Source of the DNA: Amyloporia xantha
Lineage: Eukaryota; Basidiomycota; Agaricomycetes; Polyporales; Adustoporiaceae
DNA length: 64,000 nt
Assembly (NCBI GenBank): GCA_036971615.1
Contig: JAYKKR010000005.1
Coordinates: 1,116,001 to 1,180,000 of the forward strand
Direction: 5' to 3'
Program-made: the position numbers and the translations under genes
The notes under the pieces: generated by a model
Seen by the model: the letters and a program-made list of their open reading frames with translations, nothing else
Database searches by the model: none
What the model was told of the DNA's origin: nothing
Shown here: positions 35,195 to 45,747 of the stretch, in pieces
Position numbering within the stretch: the first letter of the stretch is position 1
Layout: each line of letters begins with the position of its first letter

Positions 35195-37418
35195 AACAGT
35201 AGCACATCAACCGTGACGCGCTCGAACGCAGTACACGTGCGGACTGCAGACCGACCTTTAAATCATGGCATGACACAGCTTGCTTGGGTCATACGAGGTG
35301 ACAGTCTGAAAGAACGTATTTTCGTATATATATTGACCGTGACATCAGCAACTTGTCTGACTAACGAGTGTTATGATGGAATGTACCAGTGTTCAGAAGG
35401 CGGGACGAAGTTTGATTAAGTGTCGGTGGTGGCAGTGAGCAGTAGAACTCTACGAACTGTTCCTCTGTTGTGTCCCGTACATAGACTTCGACTTGTTGAC
35501 TCGCAGAAGGAGGGATGATGGGGACAATATGGGTCTGTTTCAAACCGCGCCTGGCCTACAGCGTCCCTTCATCCGTGCTGGCCTCAATTTGCCGATACGG
35601 GGCCTTAACGGCGGGGTCATAAATTAAGGCGGAGCTCATATCCAACGCTGGTAGCACGGTCGGTACTTGATTGGAGTTAGTAAGCGATCAAAGGATGCGA
35701 CAGAGCTTCAGTGAATTGCTTCGGTACACAAACTATCATGTACAGCACGTCTTCGTTAGCGTTGCCTATCACCATTTCTCTGTGCACTTCCCGCCTGCAA
35801 AGTCTCGACCACGCTGCAAATAAAATCTGGATGATGCTGCTGAGTCGTGGAACTACTGGGACTACCTAGCTGTATTCACGAGAGCTTTTTTTCACAGTAT
35901 CAGAGACACAATTCCATTAAAAAAGGCGATGCATATCATAAGCAGGTGAAGGAATGAAATTTTGTGAGAGAACTTGAATGTAGACTTACACAATGTGTTC
36001 AAACATGGCCGACCACACACGTCAACCGCAAAATTATGAATTGTCTGTGCAATCATCTGACGTGCTGAATGGTGGATCATGATGAACCCTACTGGTCAAA
36101 AGGCCCTCCTGGAAAACAGATGTCACATACAGAATTGCTGAACATGCAAAGATTTCAAGGAAGTATGCACTCTGCTTACAGCAGACTCCTTCATGCTCAC
36201 CATCGCAGACTTTCTGCTGGTTTGCCGAATGGCTGATCTGGATGTCACCAGTTGACTTTTAGGACTTATGGCTCTCCCATATATACCTGCACCATGAGTG
36301 CTTTGAATGTAACTGTGTGCAGTTTGTCAAATATTCCTATATACATCTGTATCCTCTGACACTTTAAAGTGAGGGCCAGTGTTGGTTAGAGTTACCCAGT
36401 CCGCGGGTTGGATCACACTTCCACGCTGTGATTGGGTTGAACCCACGAGGGTTAACTAACACATCAGCAAAATCCGACATTTTTATTATTCACCTTTTTC
36501 TCCTTATATGGCCTTGATGCCTTGGGTAAGGAAAATAAGGCAACTCATAATGCGGAGGGTGTCTTGTCCCAATGTGATCCACACTCTTTTGAGGTCTTAT
36601 TTTCCTTTTTTTGTAAAAAAATAACAAAACCCATAAGGAAAATAATAAAACAGCTGATTTTGCTGATGCAGTGATTTTCACCCTCTTCTTCAAGCAACCA
36701 GATTTTGTCCCATAGTGTTAGATGGGTGGATGCCTTCCACTCAGCAAATGGTATTCATGACATTGTATTGCATGGGCTGTATGATAATGTCCCAACAGAG
36801 CAGACTCACATTTTAATTTTTTTTTGTTTTTTGGAATAGCTGGTAAAGTAACAATAAGTAGAACACACTTGTGCAGCCCATTAGTATTCTAGTCCATACT
36901 TGCTTGCGAACACGCTGTGCCAAAAATCACACTGACTTGGGGGAGGGAATCATTGGTTGTATTCCAACTCAGATTGTTACATGCACATAGAATGCTGTCA
37001 GTCGCACTCCCCCAAATACAGGAGAACAGGGCATGAGGTACAACAAAACTGACCCAACATGTACTTTTCCAGACATGACTAAACACATTTTTTGGATTCG
37101 CTTCGTAGTGCAGCATTACGGTTTGTGAGCATTGCCCCTCATCCATACTGCTTACAACTTCTCTTTACGTGCTACCATGCAACATCGATAATTAGCATTC
37201 ACATCAAAAGTGTGACAAAATATATCACGTAATGAGTAATGATCCGAATCATGATCTGTTGTCATCAATATCTGGACGTAAGCAATGCACAGTCATTATG
37301 TACTTCTACGTCCCTCATCTACGATCTCTGATGGATTTCTATCAGAACTCCATCATCACATTCTTTCCAATCACATCACCCATCAATGTGCCAGTGGTAT
37401 GCGACATTACACATCAGA
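35195..37418. other. Intergenic, turning AT-rich and CpG-poor; possible exon fragments at 35361-35800
   Basis: On the minus strand around 35361-35800 three short frames read like coding sequence (for example VEVYVRDTTEEQFVEFYC and MVIGNANEDVLYMIV), but they do not join through usable introns and no family was recognised. They may be remnants. From about 35.8 kb onward the sequence becomes AT-rich with homopolymer runs (for example the T tract near 36818-36830) and few CG dinucleotides. Confidence 0.4.
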
Positions 37419-37436
37419 TATAAATCCCTCTATAAA
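37419..37436 (+). promoter_or_regulatory. Twin TATA boxes of the IDO gene
   Basis: TATAAA occurs at 37419-37424 and again at 37431-37436, followed by a pyrimidine-rich stretch (CTTTCCTCAACACTC) where transcription would start. The ATG at 37524 is about 90 nt further on. This layout supports the chosen start codon. Confidence 0.5.
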
Positions 37437-37523
37437 ACACCGACTTTCCTCAACACTCTTTTTGTGTCGACCATCCTCTGCGAGCTGTGCTCTCTGTTTT
37501 GTAACTGTTTACTCTTTGAAACA

Positions 37524-38883
37524 ATGTCTTTTACGTGAGCATTATATACACTTGCTCATTAGACACATCCATACCAACTTGCTCTCACATACAGTCACAC
37601 TACTCTCACTACTTTTGTCGCTGTACAACCAGGGCTCCGTCTTCCTGCACCTTTCAACATATGGGAGACGACTTTGCTAAATGCAAAGAACTTGGTCCTG
37701 CTGCATATGGATCAGTTGCTGCGAGGCCGACAGGTGCAAGCCACATGTGAGGAGTGGCGAGAGTCTGTCTGTGCTGTGAGTGTTATATACACCCATTTTT
37801 GTGCGATGTTACACTTACAGAACATCCAATGTTTAGTGGCCAATATTGGACATTTCTGCTGAATTCCATGATGTTCATATTCTGCAGGTTGCGCATATGA
37901 CACTAGCATTTTGTTTGCACTTCTATGTCCATTCCTCCAATCCGACCCAGCGTGTACTCGTCCCAAAATCATTGGCCATCCCTCTTCTTCATGTGTCAGC
38001 AACTCTGGGAATGCCACCAATTCTAACATATGCCGACACAGTGTTGTGGAACTGGCAACGTGTTAATTCCCTCCTACCTGTGTGCATTGAAAATGTGCAC
38101 ATCCTCCATACATTTTCACAGACACCCAGTGAAGAGGCATTTTATCGTTTGTCTCTTGCTGTCGAGCTTCAAGGCGATTTCATCTTATCCATTATCGACA
38201 CAATCATGCTCTCTAGGCGAAGCCATTCTGTACAGGCTATCGAGTCTGTTGCGCATGGGCTGGCCCATCTTGCTCAATCCGTGGAACAAATGATTCACCT
38301 AATGAAACAATTTCCATTACACATCGATGTCTGGGAATTCTGTATTCTAATTCGGCCGTGGTGGTGTGGATCACCGATTCACACCGATCCACTTGCATGG
38401 GTTTTTGAAGGGGTTCCAGACATGACTAGTTTGTTGCTGGGCGGAGCAACAGCTGGTCAAAGTCCCGTGATTCACGCATTGGATGCCTTTCTTGATGTTG
38501 ATCATGAACTTCACGATCCCGATCGCACTCCATCGCCATCACTACGAACCTTTGGTGCGGATCACTCATTCATGTCACGCATGCGTCAGTACATGCCGGA
38601 ATCCCACCGTCAGCATATCTCACAAATCAAGCCCATTCGCAGCTATGTCACTTCACACCCAGCTTTCTTACTTAACTTATACAACACTGCTGTGCGGGCG
38701 CTGCTTGCCTTCAGAACTGAGCACTATAGTGTGGTCAATCGATTCTTGCCCACTAGTGGTTCTGGAGGACTCAACAACAATGGTGTTACTCAAGGGACGG
38801 CTGGCAGTGATGTGCGGTCCTTGTTAGCTGCAGGTTGTGGTGCTACACGACGAACAGAGATCCGTGATAGATATGATATTTAA
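37524..38883 (+). CDS. Indoleamine 2,3-dioxygenase family protein
   Basis: IDO is a cytosolic heme dioxygenase that opens the indole ring of L-tryptophan to N-formylkynurenine, the first step toward kynurenine and NAD. Three exons phase exactly: 37524-37534 (11 nt), 37595-37775 and 37837-38883, giving 412 residues. Family blocks are RLPAPFNIWE, EWRES, AFCLHFYVHS, LGMPPILTYADTVLWNW, GGATAGQSPV, MRQYMPESHR and FRTEHYSVV. The last carries the expected proximal heme-ligand histidine, followed by GSGGLN and GTAGSDVRSLL. The N-terminus is a little shorter than usual. The gene is intact although it sits in AT-rich, CpG-poor, gene-free DNA. No other kynurenine-pathway gene is nearby. Confidence 0.92.
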
Positions 38884-39871
38884 AGTGGCAGAATTATAAT
38901 TGGTATGACAATTTGACTTCAGTTTTGATTCTTTTATAATGACTATTAGCAGGAGAGTATTGCAGTAGTGAGTATAAGTGGTCTGCTGCCCTCCAGACTG
39001 CATACCAGGCTTTGCAGGTGGAGGCGCAGAGCGGCCTGTTTTTACACTATTTATGTATACATGGTCTCTTGGTGCTTATGCGATGGCCATATTGTTGTTA
39101 ATGATAAATCTTTCACACATAAGATGGTATTAACATGATACAATGTCTTCGTGTAGATATGTTTGGTGTTGTCCTGGAACTGATAATACTATTGTTCACT
39201 TGACATGAACATATGTGGCTACAATGGCCATGATGATAATATCACTGCTTATGCACTGCGGTCACTGAAGGGAGAGGGGAGGGGGGTAACAAAACTATTA
39301 GGTTATACCATTCATCTGCCAGTGTCTGTTTCCCACACAGTCAACCTCACAGTTCTCAAAGTCAGCATGCTTACCCAGATGCTCAACCCAAACACCACAT
39401 AATGTCATGCTTAGTACTCCAAGTGCAGAGAATAGTGGAATAGCACGGTCAGTCACTACTTTACTCTGGATGAAGCTACATAGTGCACACAAATGTGACC
39501 CGATGACCCTCCCTCCATGCCCCCAGTTCATTGACTGAGGCTGTAGTTGTGGCCTGCAAGTGGTATCACAGACTCCGAGGGATAAATAGGCCAAGGCTCC
39601 AACCATTCAATCTATTTACCACATCATATCTACAAAACCCCACTTTTCCTTAACCCACTTATTTCTTAGTTTCCTTATGCAAAAACTGTAAGACACAAAC
39701 TGTGAATGAAAATTAAGATACACCAAGACAAAATTAAGAGTGAGGATTGTTCTTGGCTGTCTTAGATTTGTCTTTATAAAAAGATGAGACCTTATGAGAT
39801 CAGTAAGGAAAACAGTGAGTTTCCTGATAGGCTATACATAGCCTTTTCCATTTTTGAAAAAATTACATCCA

Positions 39872-39902
<31 letters not shown>

Positions 39903-40686
39903 TACATCCATTATCACTTAGAATCAGGAGAGGATACATGGATAGTATATAAATGGTTTAAATAATATGCTATATATGCTATATCAATGCTATGCTCAAA
40001 TTCCTTATGCACGAATGATTTTGGGAAGACTCAGAAAAAAAAACTCTTTGTTTGATGGTTCATGAAAGATTTATGCATACATCTCATATAGTTATAATGG
40101 AGTATATGGCTGGTCCTTATTAAGGCTTCCTTAAAAGTGGCATTCATAAGAATATGTTGTGTCTTCTGATGTTAATGGGTTTACAGATGATCATAGAGCT
40201 TTTACTTGGCTTGCTTGCATACCAATAGATTTTGGACAGTGTGGGACAGATGGCAATTCTATTATATCAGTAAAGATTAACCTTTTGCTTAAGGACTCAC
40301 TTTGTCTTGCTCTCTTATCGAAGAGAAACCAAGCACCAAAAACCTCTCCCTTAAATTCTTCTCGATAACAAAAAGATTTCAACCAAATAAACATAGCTAA
40401 GGAAAGGTTGAATGTCGGTAATGCTACAGCACCGGTAGGCACCCAATTTGTCTACCCTGACTGTGATATTACCAGAAGTGTCCAGGTCTGCCCGGAGGGC
40501 CTTTGTATATATATACCAAACTGTCTGCAAATATTATGACATGGTTCAGAGTACAAAATTACACAAAATCATTGAGTAAGAGATATGTCAAAAAATCTCA
40601 AAGCTACCCAAGTTGACCTGGGGTAACCTGAGATGACCTGAGACAACCTGAGAAATCTCAGGTCTGCCAGAGTGACCCAGGTGAAC
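38884..40686. other. AT-rich, CpG-poor non-coding island
   Basis: No frame longer than about 100 codons and none with a motif. The stretch contains homopolymer runs, a long AT repeat and, at its right end, short degenerate repeats directly next to a truncated gene. CG dinucleotides are scarce compared with the left third of the window, as expected for DNA that was cytosine-methylated. A transposon remnant is likely, but no terminal structure was recognised. Confidence 0.5.
39871..39902. repeat. (AT)n simple repeat flanked by a 10-bp duplication
   Basis: About 32 bp of nearly pure AT dinucleotides. The sequence ATTACATCCA occurs directly on both sides (39862-39871 and 39901-39910), so the repeat may have expanded inside or between short duplicated words. 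Confidence 0.85.
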
Positions 40687-40690
40687 CTAG
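40612..40690. repeat. Short degenerate tandem repeats (TGACCTGAG-type)
   Basis: The words TTGACCTGG, TAACCTGAG, TGACCTGAG and CAACCTGAG follow each other at about 10-bp spacing, then an inverted copy (CTCAGGTC) and further TGACCCAGG and TGAACCTAG variants. The array ends at the stop codon of the truncated CCCH gene. Confidence 0.6.
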
Positions 40691-41133
40691 AGCAAAAGTG
40701 TTTTTCCTGATGGACCGAGAGGTTTAGAGGTGTCGGTGGAAAAGAATCCATCAGTACCGCGATTGGTGATTCTCGCGAGCGCTTCTGGAGTGAGAAAAGG
40801 TGCTAGTATATTGGCCGTCGAAGTGTTTGCATGATGATTTGTATCGTTATTTCTAGCAGCAGGATTCTCGATGTGTTTGTAGCGACACTGAAATCCTCGA
40901 CTGCAATCACCCTTGGTCCAGAAATAGCTACAGACTCCAGGGGGTGCTTTCGCAGCCGCCAAAATTTGTGCATTGGATACAACGGGACTGCCGTCGATGA
41001 CCTGAGCGTCGCCACCCGAGCGATTCTGGAGAGTATCTGGAAGATGGGACAAACCGACATGACGATATCGGCACGAACCGCCCCGGCGACAGCCACCAGG
41101 TCGGCCGAAGAATCTACAAATATCGTCAGACAT
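40687..41133 (-). pseudogene. Truncated CCCH zinc-finger protein, N-terminal part of an NFX1/ZNFX1-type helicase-like gene
   Basis: The start MSDDICRFF at 41133. Two CCCH fingers are visible: residues 6-25 (CRFFGRPGGCRRGGSCRYRH) and residues 67-86 (C-x7-C-x5-C-x3-H, within VCSYFWTKGDC and CRYKH). Then comes a Ser/Asn-rich linker and a block with ILAPFLTPEALARI and GTDGFFST. From memory, this finger pair plus the APFLTP...GTDGFFS block opens very large fungal NFX1-type helicase proteins of well over 1,000 residues. Here the frame turns into unrelated text after GFFSTDTSKP and stops at 40687, where the repeat-bearing island begins. The helicase body is absent, so I read this as a gene cut by rearrangement or insertion. 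A genuine small CCCH protein remains possible. Confidence 0.65.
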
Positions 41134-41765
41134 AAGAGGGGCGATACAAGAGAGAGAGAGACCTGGGGATCAGAAACGCCCTCACTGCGCAGACTCATAT
41201 ATCTGTCTGAGCGCCAAGGAAGAACTTCGAAATCCAAATACAGGGTTATCGATACCAAGGGTAACGCATGCTGATGCCTGCAGGCTCCATTGTGGATCCG
41301 TATTGTTATACATTTGTATTCGGAGAGTCGTGCATGCCAGAGACGGCGATCCGAATGAGATGACTGGGATCCAGGCCGCCTAAAGTCGAGTCTGGCCACC
41401 GGAGATGAATCACAAGTGGTATCATATAGCTGTGCCTCGGTCAGTAGACGCAACCAAATACTTGAGCTGCTTCAGTTACATGGGGTAGAAACCCTTGGTC
41501 TTGCTAAAAGGAAAGGCAGAAGACGGTCTATATGTACGGTGAATCGTCGGTGATTATTCGGCTACCCATTGGGACTTAGAGGTTCTCTCGATCACGTGCG
41601 TTATTCCACAAACTATTCTGCCGATATCGTCATTCTACAGGCTGCAATACCTACATCCATCGAAGAGACTATTGACGTCTCTGGACATTTCTGTGCGCAG
41701 GGTCTCTACGTGCAAGAGACAGTTCTTTCAAAGATTATCGGTTCTTGTCTCAACTTTCTGGGGCC
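41134..41765. other. Divergent intergenic region
   Basis: It lies between the truncated CCCH gene and the ETF gene and should carry both promoters. A longer minus-strand frame covering 40803-41453 overlaps the CCCH frame and is a shadow. Confidence 0.5.
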
Positions 41766-42924
41766 ATGTTAAGAACGCGGTGTCTCACATCCTATCGATA
41801 TCTGTCCAGACATTATGCAACTGTCCCCGGTCCTCATGCACTTGTCTTCCTCGAGCATCGCGATGGAGTGATTGATTCTGGCTCCCTGTCAGCTCTCACG
41901 GCAGCACGGCAATTAGGAGGACAGATAACAGGCCTGATCGTAGGAGGGCCTGGCCAAGTACAAAACGTAGTGGAGCAGGCGAAAAAGTGAGTCCACCGCA
42001 GAGTCTGCCACGATCTGAAGGTGAACTCGACCTTTTCAGGCTGAAAGACCTTGGTACGCTTCTACACAGCACCTCTCCGCAATACGCTGTGCCTGTTCCA
42101 GAGATCATCTCGCCCCTCCTCCAACGACTTCTCACGTCCGACTCGCCTTACACCCATATTGTCTCCTCGCACTCCTCCTCCGCTAAATCTCTCCTACCCC
42201 GCGTCGCAGCAAAGCTCGACCTTCCAGCCGTCTCAGATATCACCTCACTTGACCACGACAGTGCATCTAACACAACAACCTTCACTCGTCCCATTTATGC
42301 CGGGAATGCGATCGCAACCGTGCGCTCCCCTTCGTCTATCGCGCTGAAGTTCTTCACCGTTCGATCGACGGCGTTTTCTGCTTCCCCGTATGAAGAGGGA
42401 TCAGAGGTAGAGGACAAGGCGCTCGATCCTGCAGAAGTGGCGGATTCCCCTTCACAACATATCAAGACCGATTTGACCAAGTCGGATCGGCCCGAGCTTG
42501 GAGTCGCCAGCCGCGTCGTATCTGGCGGCCGTGCCCTAAAGAATGCTGAAACGTTCAAGGCGACATTGGAGCCATTGGCAGATGTGCTCGGGGCTGCCAT
42601 TGGGGCATCGCGCGCTGCTGTCGATGCCGGGTACGCGGACAATTCACTGCAGGTGGGACAGACGGGCAAGGTCGTCGCGCCGGAACTCTACATGGCGCTA
42701 GGAATCTCCGGGGCAATTCAACATCTTGCAGGAATGAAAGATTCTAAACTGATTGCTGCTATTAATAAGGTATGCTTACGTTGGGACCATCACATGGCGT
42801 ATGGCTAAGCAGCTATTGCACATAGGATCCTGATGCTCCTATTTTCCAAGTTGCGGATGCAGGTTTGGTTGCAGACCTGTTCGAGGCTGTTCCGGAGTTG
42901 GTCGAAAAACTGAAGCAACAGTAG
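41766..42924 (+). CDS. ETFA: Electron transfer flavoprotein alpha subunit, mitochondrial
   Basis: ETF is a matrix FAD/AMP heterodimer that takes electrons from acyl-CoA dehydrogenases and passes them to ETF:ubiquinone oxidoreductase. The start is the ATG at 41766 ([10 protein letters not shown]); the basic, Ser/Arg-rich first 22 residues are a mitochondrial targeting peptide. Exons are 41766-41986, 42040-42769 and 42826-42924, with introns of 53 and 56 nt. The protein has about 350 residues. The N-domain starts [11 protein letters not shown]. The C-terminal FAD domain carries the family signature: [36 protein letters not shown] and [12 protein letters not shown], then [16 protein letters not shown] and a C-terminal LKQQ. 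It is complete, with no anomaly. Confidence 0.95.
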
Positions 42925-43065
42925 CTACTTTAATTTCAAGAACCACACAAAGTATAGGACGATGGAGTAAGGATGTTGTCTTCTGCGTATAGTAATGAAG
43001 GGGTAGCGAGTTGCAAGTGAATGAAAAGCCATTATTATGATCTGTTCTGGACTGGCAAAAATATA

Positions 43066-43166
43066 CTCCCTGGCGGGGAGTCGAACCCCGCTTTCGCGCG
43101 CAGCCCGACATATGAAAATCCACGCATGACAAGCGCGTGTACTAACCGATATACTACCTGCAGGGA
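43066..43166 (-). tRNA. tRNA-Asp (GTC) with a short anticodon-loop intron
   Basis: The minus strand folds as a tRNA: a 5' TCCCTG acceptor strand pairs with CAGGGA before a G discriminator, with a D-arm, an anticodon stem CGCGC with loop TTGTCA, and a T-arm CGGGG-TTCGACT-CCCCG. The anticodon is GTC. Between the base after the anticodon and the 3' half of the stem lie about 26-28 extra bases, the usual nuclear tRNA intron position. The last acceptor pair is a C-C mismatch. The CCA is not encoded, as expected in eukaryotes. It lies between the convergent ETFA and FAD-monooxygenase genes. Confidence 0.88.
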
Positions 43167-43266
43167 CATGGAATTTCCTTCGAGTAGATATATATAGTAT
43201 CAATCTGGTCCTAGCACTTGAAGTGCTCCTAGCATCCCCAAGACTTATGATTCATACACTCTGTCC

Positions 43267-45068
43267 CTATTGAAGTTCAACTTCACTACCATGAAACTGC
43301 ACCATTCCTCCTTGCATACAAGCCAATGCTCTCTCCACCTCTCCTTCTGGTGTTGACTCCCACAACCAATCCCATTGCTTCCCAATTGCCGGCCCCAACA
43401 TTTGCAGGTCGTCCTCACAATGGCCATTGAATTCATACAGCTCGCCAGAGTCCTTTGAACCTTGCAGAACTCGATTGGCGAGTGGTAAACGCACGTGCTC
43501 ATATGCCAACAGTGCCTGAGGTAGCGTCGATAACATTGTGTCCGGATGGCCGAGAATGCAAGCAAGTATGTACGCGTCCTGTCATCAGGAAGAGGAATAA
43601 GGCAGGCTTGTTCAGGGCACCGGTTAAGATTGAAACACCATACCTCAATAGCCTGCCCTGCTCCAGCTCCTTGATGGGGACTCATAGCGTGTGCCTGAAT
43701 CATGGAGGATAAGCAAGACAAGGCTGCGACACACAAGAACATACGTACAGCGTCCCCAAGAAGGCAAACACGATCAGAGACATATGTAGGCAGAGGACGC
43801 AAATGATGAAGAGCCCAACGTGTAGGCTTATCGATGCACTGCAGGCAACCATAATCGTCAAGCACTGTACCGTCTGAGCATCCCAAAGCGGACCTTGAGT
43901 AGGTCTATAACTTCTGGCTCCCAGCCGGTGTAGCAGTCTAGCAGTTCGTCCGCTGCGCAATCCGTGACCCATGGATCGCCGTAGGGAGTTCCCTCTTTGT
44001 TGGGCTCCGATGTGAGTGCAACGACGTTCACGATGCTCCCCCTGGATATAGAGTAGCTCACTACGTGCTAGCGAACCGTCGGTAAGGAAGCACATAGAGT
44101 GGAACAGGGAAACGTGCCTTATTCTTGCCACAGTACTATTGAGATAGCGTTGAACGCAGAATAGGGGAAGCATGCCGAAATCGGACTGACCATCATGGGC
44201 GTCTGGATCGTTCTGTGCTCTTTCTTGTTCACATCATTGAGGCGCTCCACCGGAATGAGCCCTCTGTACGCAATAGTACTTGTCCACACTGGTTCGATCA
44301 TGCTGAGTAGCTCGGGCTGCCCCGCCCGAGCCTTTTCTTCCAACATCTGCCTACGAATCGTAGACTTGATCCCATCGCAGCCTATCAGAAGATCACACTT
44401 TGCCGTCGAACCATCGTGAAACTGAAGACGGATTGGACAGTCAGAGCCTTCGCGGGTGAAAGAAGATAGTCGTTTCCCGAAATGCGCGACCCCATCTGGG
44501 AGGTGCTCCACTAGAACATCAAGAAAATGTGCTCTGTGGAAGCGTATGCAGCCATCTAGGAGGTTCCGAGACGGTTAAGTGTGGCCAATATATATGAAAA
44601 TAGAAACGTACATGGCAATTCAAACAGATAGAAGCGGAACCCTTCCTGGGGCTGATCAGACTTGCGATAGTCAAATCCGACGCCTTCGTCAAGAAATAGG
44701 GAACGTTTTCCGCAGTCAAGATGACACTGTCGGTGAAAAGGCTACACTCTAGACATACCGAGGGATCCATCTGGAGGTGCGTGGGCGATCTTGGAGAATT
44801 CCTCTGCCAGACCTAAGTGAGAGAGGATATCCCATGTCCGGGACCAGATCATGACCCCGGCTCCTATCTCCTTGAAACGTTCCGCTGCTTCATAGACGTC
44901 TACATGGATGTCCGGGTATTTCGACAGGGCAACCGCGAGGGATAATCCACCGATGCCTCCCCCACTGTGGAGGAACGTTAGGCGGGATCTACATACAAGA
45001 GTACTAGGACATATGCGTATGCGATCTGAGAATTACCATATTGCGACTCGGAACTTCTTCGTGGACAT
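43267..45068 (-). CDS. FAD-dependent monooxygenase (salicylate hydroxylase-like)
   Basis: A flavin hydroxylase of the PHBH/UbiH group, using NAD(P)H and oxygen on an aromatic acid or similar substrate; the substrate is not deducible. Exon 1 (45037-45068) encodes MSTKKFRVAI and joins at 44964 to the Rossmann motif GGGIGGLSLAVAL (G-x-G-x-x-G), then an acidic ribose-binding end (DVYEAAERF). Later exons hold RDG/DG-type LLIGCDGIKSTIR and, across an intron (GTACGT...TTCAG), the second FAD motif CLLGDA plus AHAMSPHQGAGAGQAIE. The C-terminus is ELYEFNGHCEDD and SEVELQ. There are about seven exons and 430 residues, with no disruption seen. No membrane segment or signal peptide, so cytosolic. No pathway partners are adjacent. 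Confidence 0.9.
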
Positions 45069-45747
45069 CTAAGAACACTTTCCGCCTGAGGTATATGATG
45101 AGTAGTGCACTCTTCCGCAGTCGAGACGTAAGAGGAGATATTCGACTCGAAGCATGGTCGTGAGAGAAGCTCGCTGCTAATAGAGTCCTGATAGCTGCCT
45201 TCCAAGGCAAACACAACCTTCCGATACGAGCGAGGATGGCGCTAACTGCAAGTAGCTTATATTGGTTCTAGCGAGCAATACTACCAGTTTCTACGTCTGG
45301 ACGCTCAGTCTTGTCTGAACGGTGTTCGGTGTCGCGAGACCAGAAACATAGCCCGGATGCCATCAGAATAAGAATTTGTGAATAGCCCCAATTTGAAGGA
45401 ATTCATGAGACGACACGGTTTGAGTAGGACACCCGTGTGCTAAACATCAGTGTCACCGTTGCCCAGCTCGCGGAAGGTGGTCAGAATGCACGAGACGAAG
45501 TCATCGGACGACAGGCCGCAAATGCGCATCACCGATCGATCGGTCTGGATCAACGTGAGTACAACCGGTTTTGAGAAATTGAGCCAACCAGTACGTGTAT
45601 TGAACGACAGAACCCTGGAGACACTTGAGGTCCCAAATGTCTTTCTCTCACTTTCCAAGGCACAAATGCCCAGAAACCTGGCTAAAATAAGAAGGGGTAA
45701 TATACAAGAAAAGCCGTCCAATACATTGCGCTCCAGCAGTCTGCAAC
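45069..45747. other. Intergenic with a small open frame overlapping the RRP12 stop
   Basis: A minus-strand frame at 45440-45751 (ATG overlapping the RRP12 stop codon) encodes about 100 residues, with an in-frame TATTTTAG acceptor and a coding-like tail (KPVVLTLIQTD, RICGLSSDDFV). It could be an exon of a small unknown gene downstream of RRP12. A plus-strand frame over the same bases is a shadow or the reverse. I cannot decide. Confidence 0.3.

Noticed and set aside
37535..37680. ORF starting inside the IDO 5' region in a different frame
   Set aside because: The exact 11-nt first exon and 60-nt intron bring the upstream ATG into the IDO frame; the other frames lead nowhere.
40612..40690. Short repeats considered as a CRISPR-like array
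   Set aside because: Units of about 10 bp without spacers in a fungal genome; simply a degenerate tandem repeat.
40803..41453. Minus-strand ORF of 216 codons overlapping the CCCH gene
   Set aside because: It covers the zinc-finger frame in another phase; the CCCH frame carries real motifs, so this one is a shadow.
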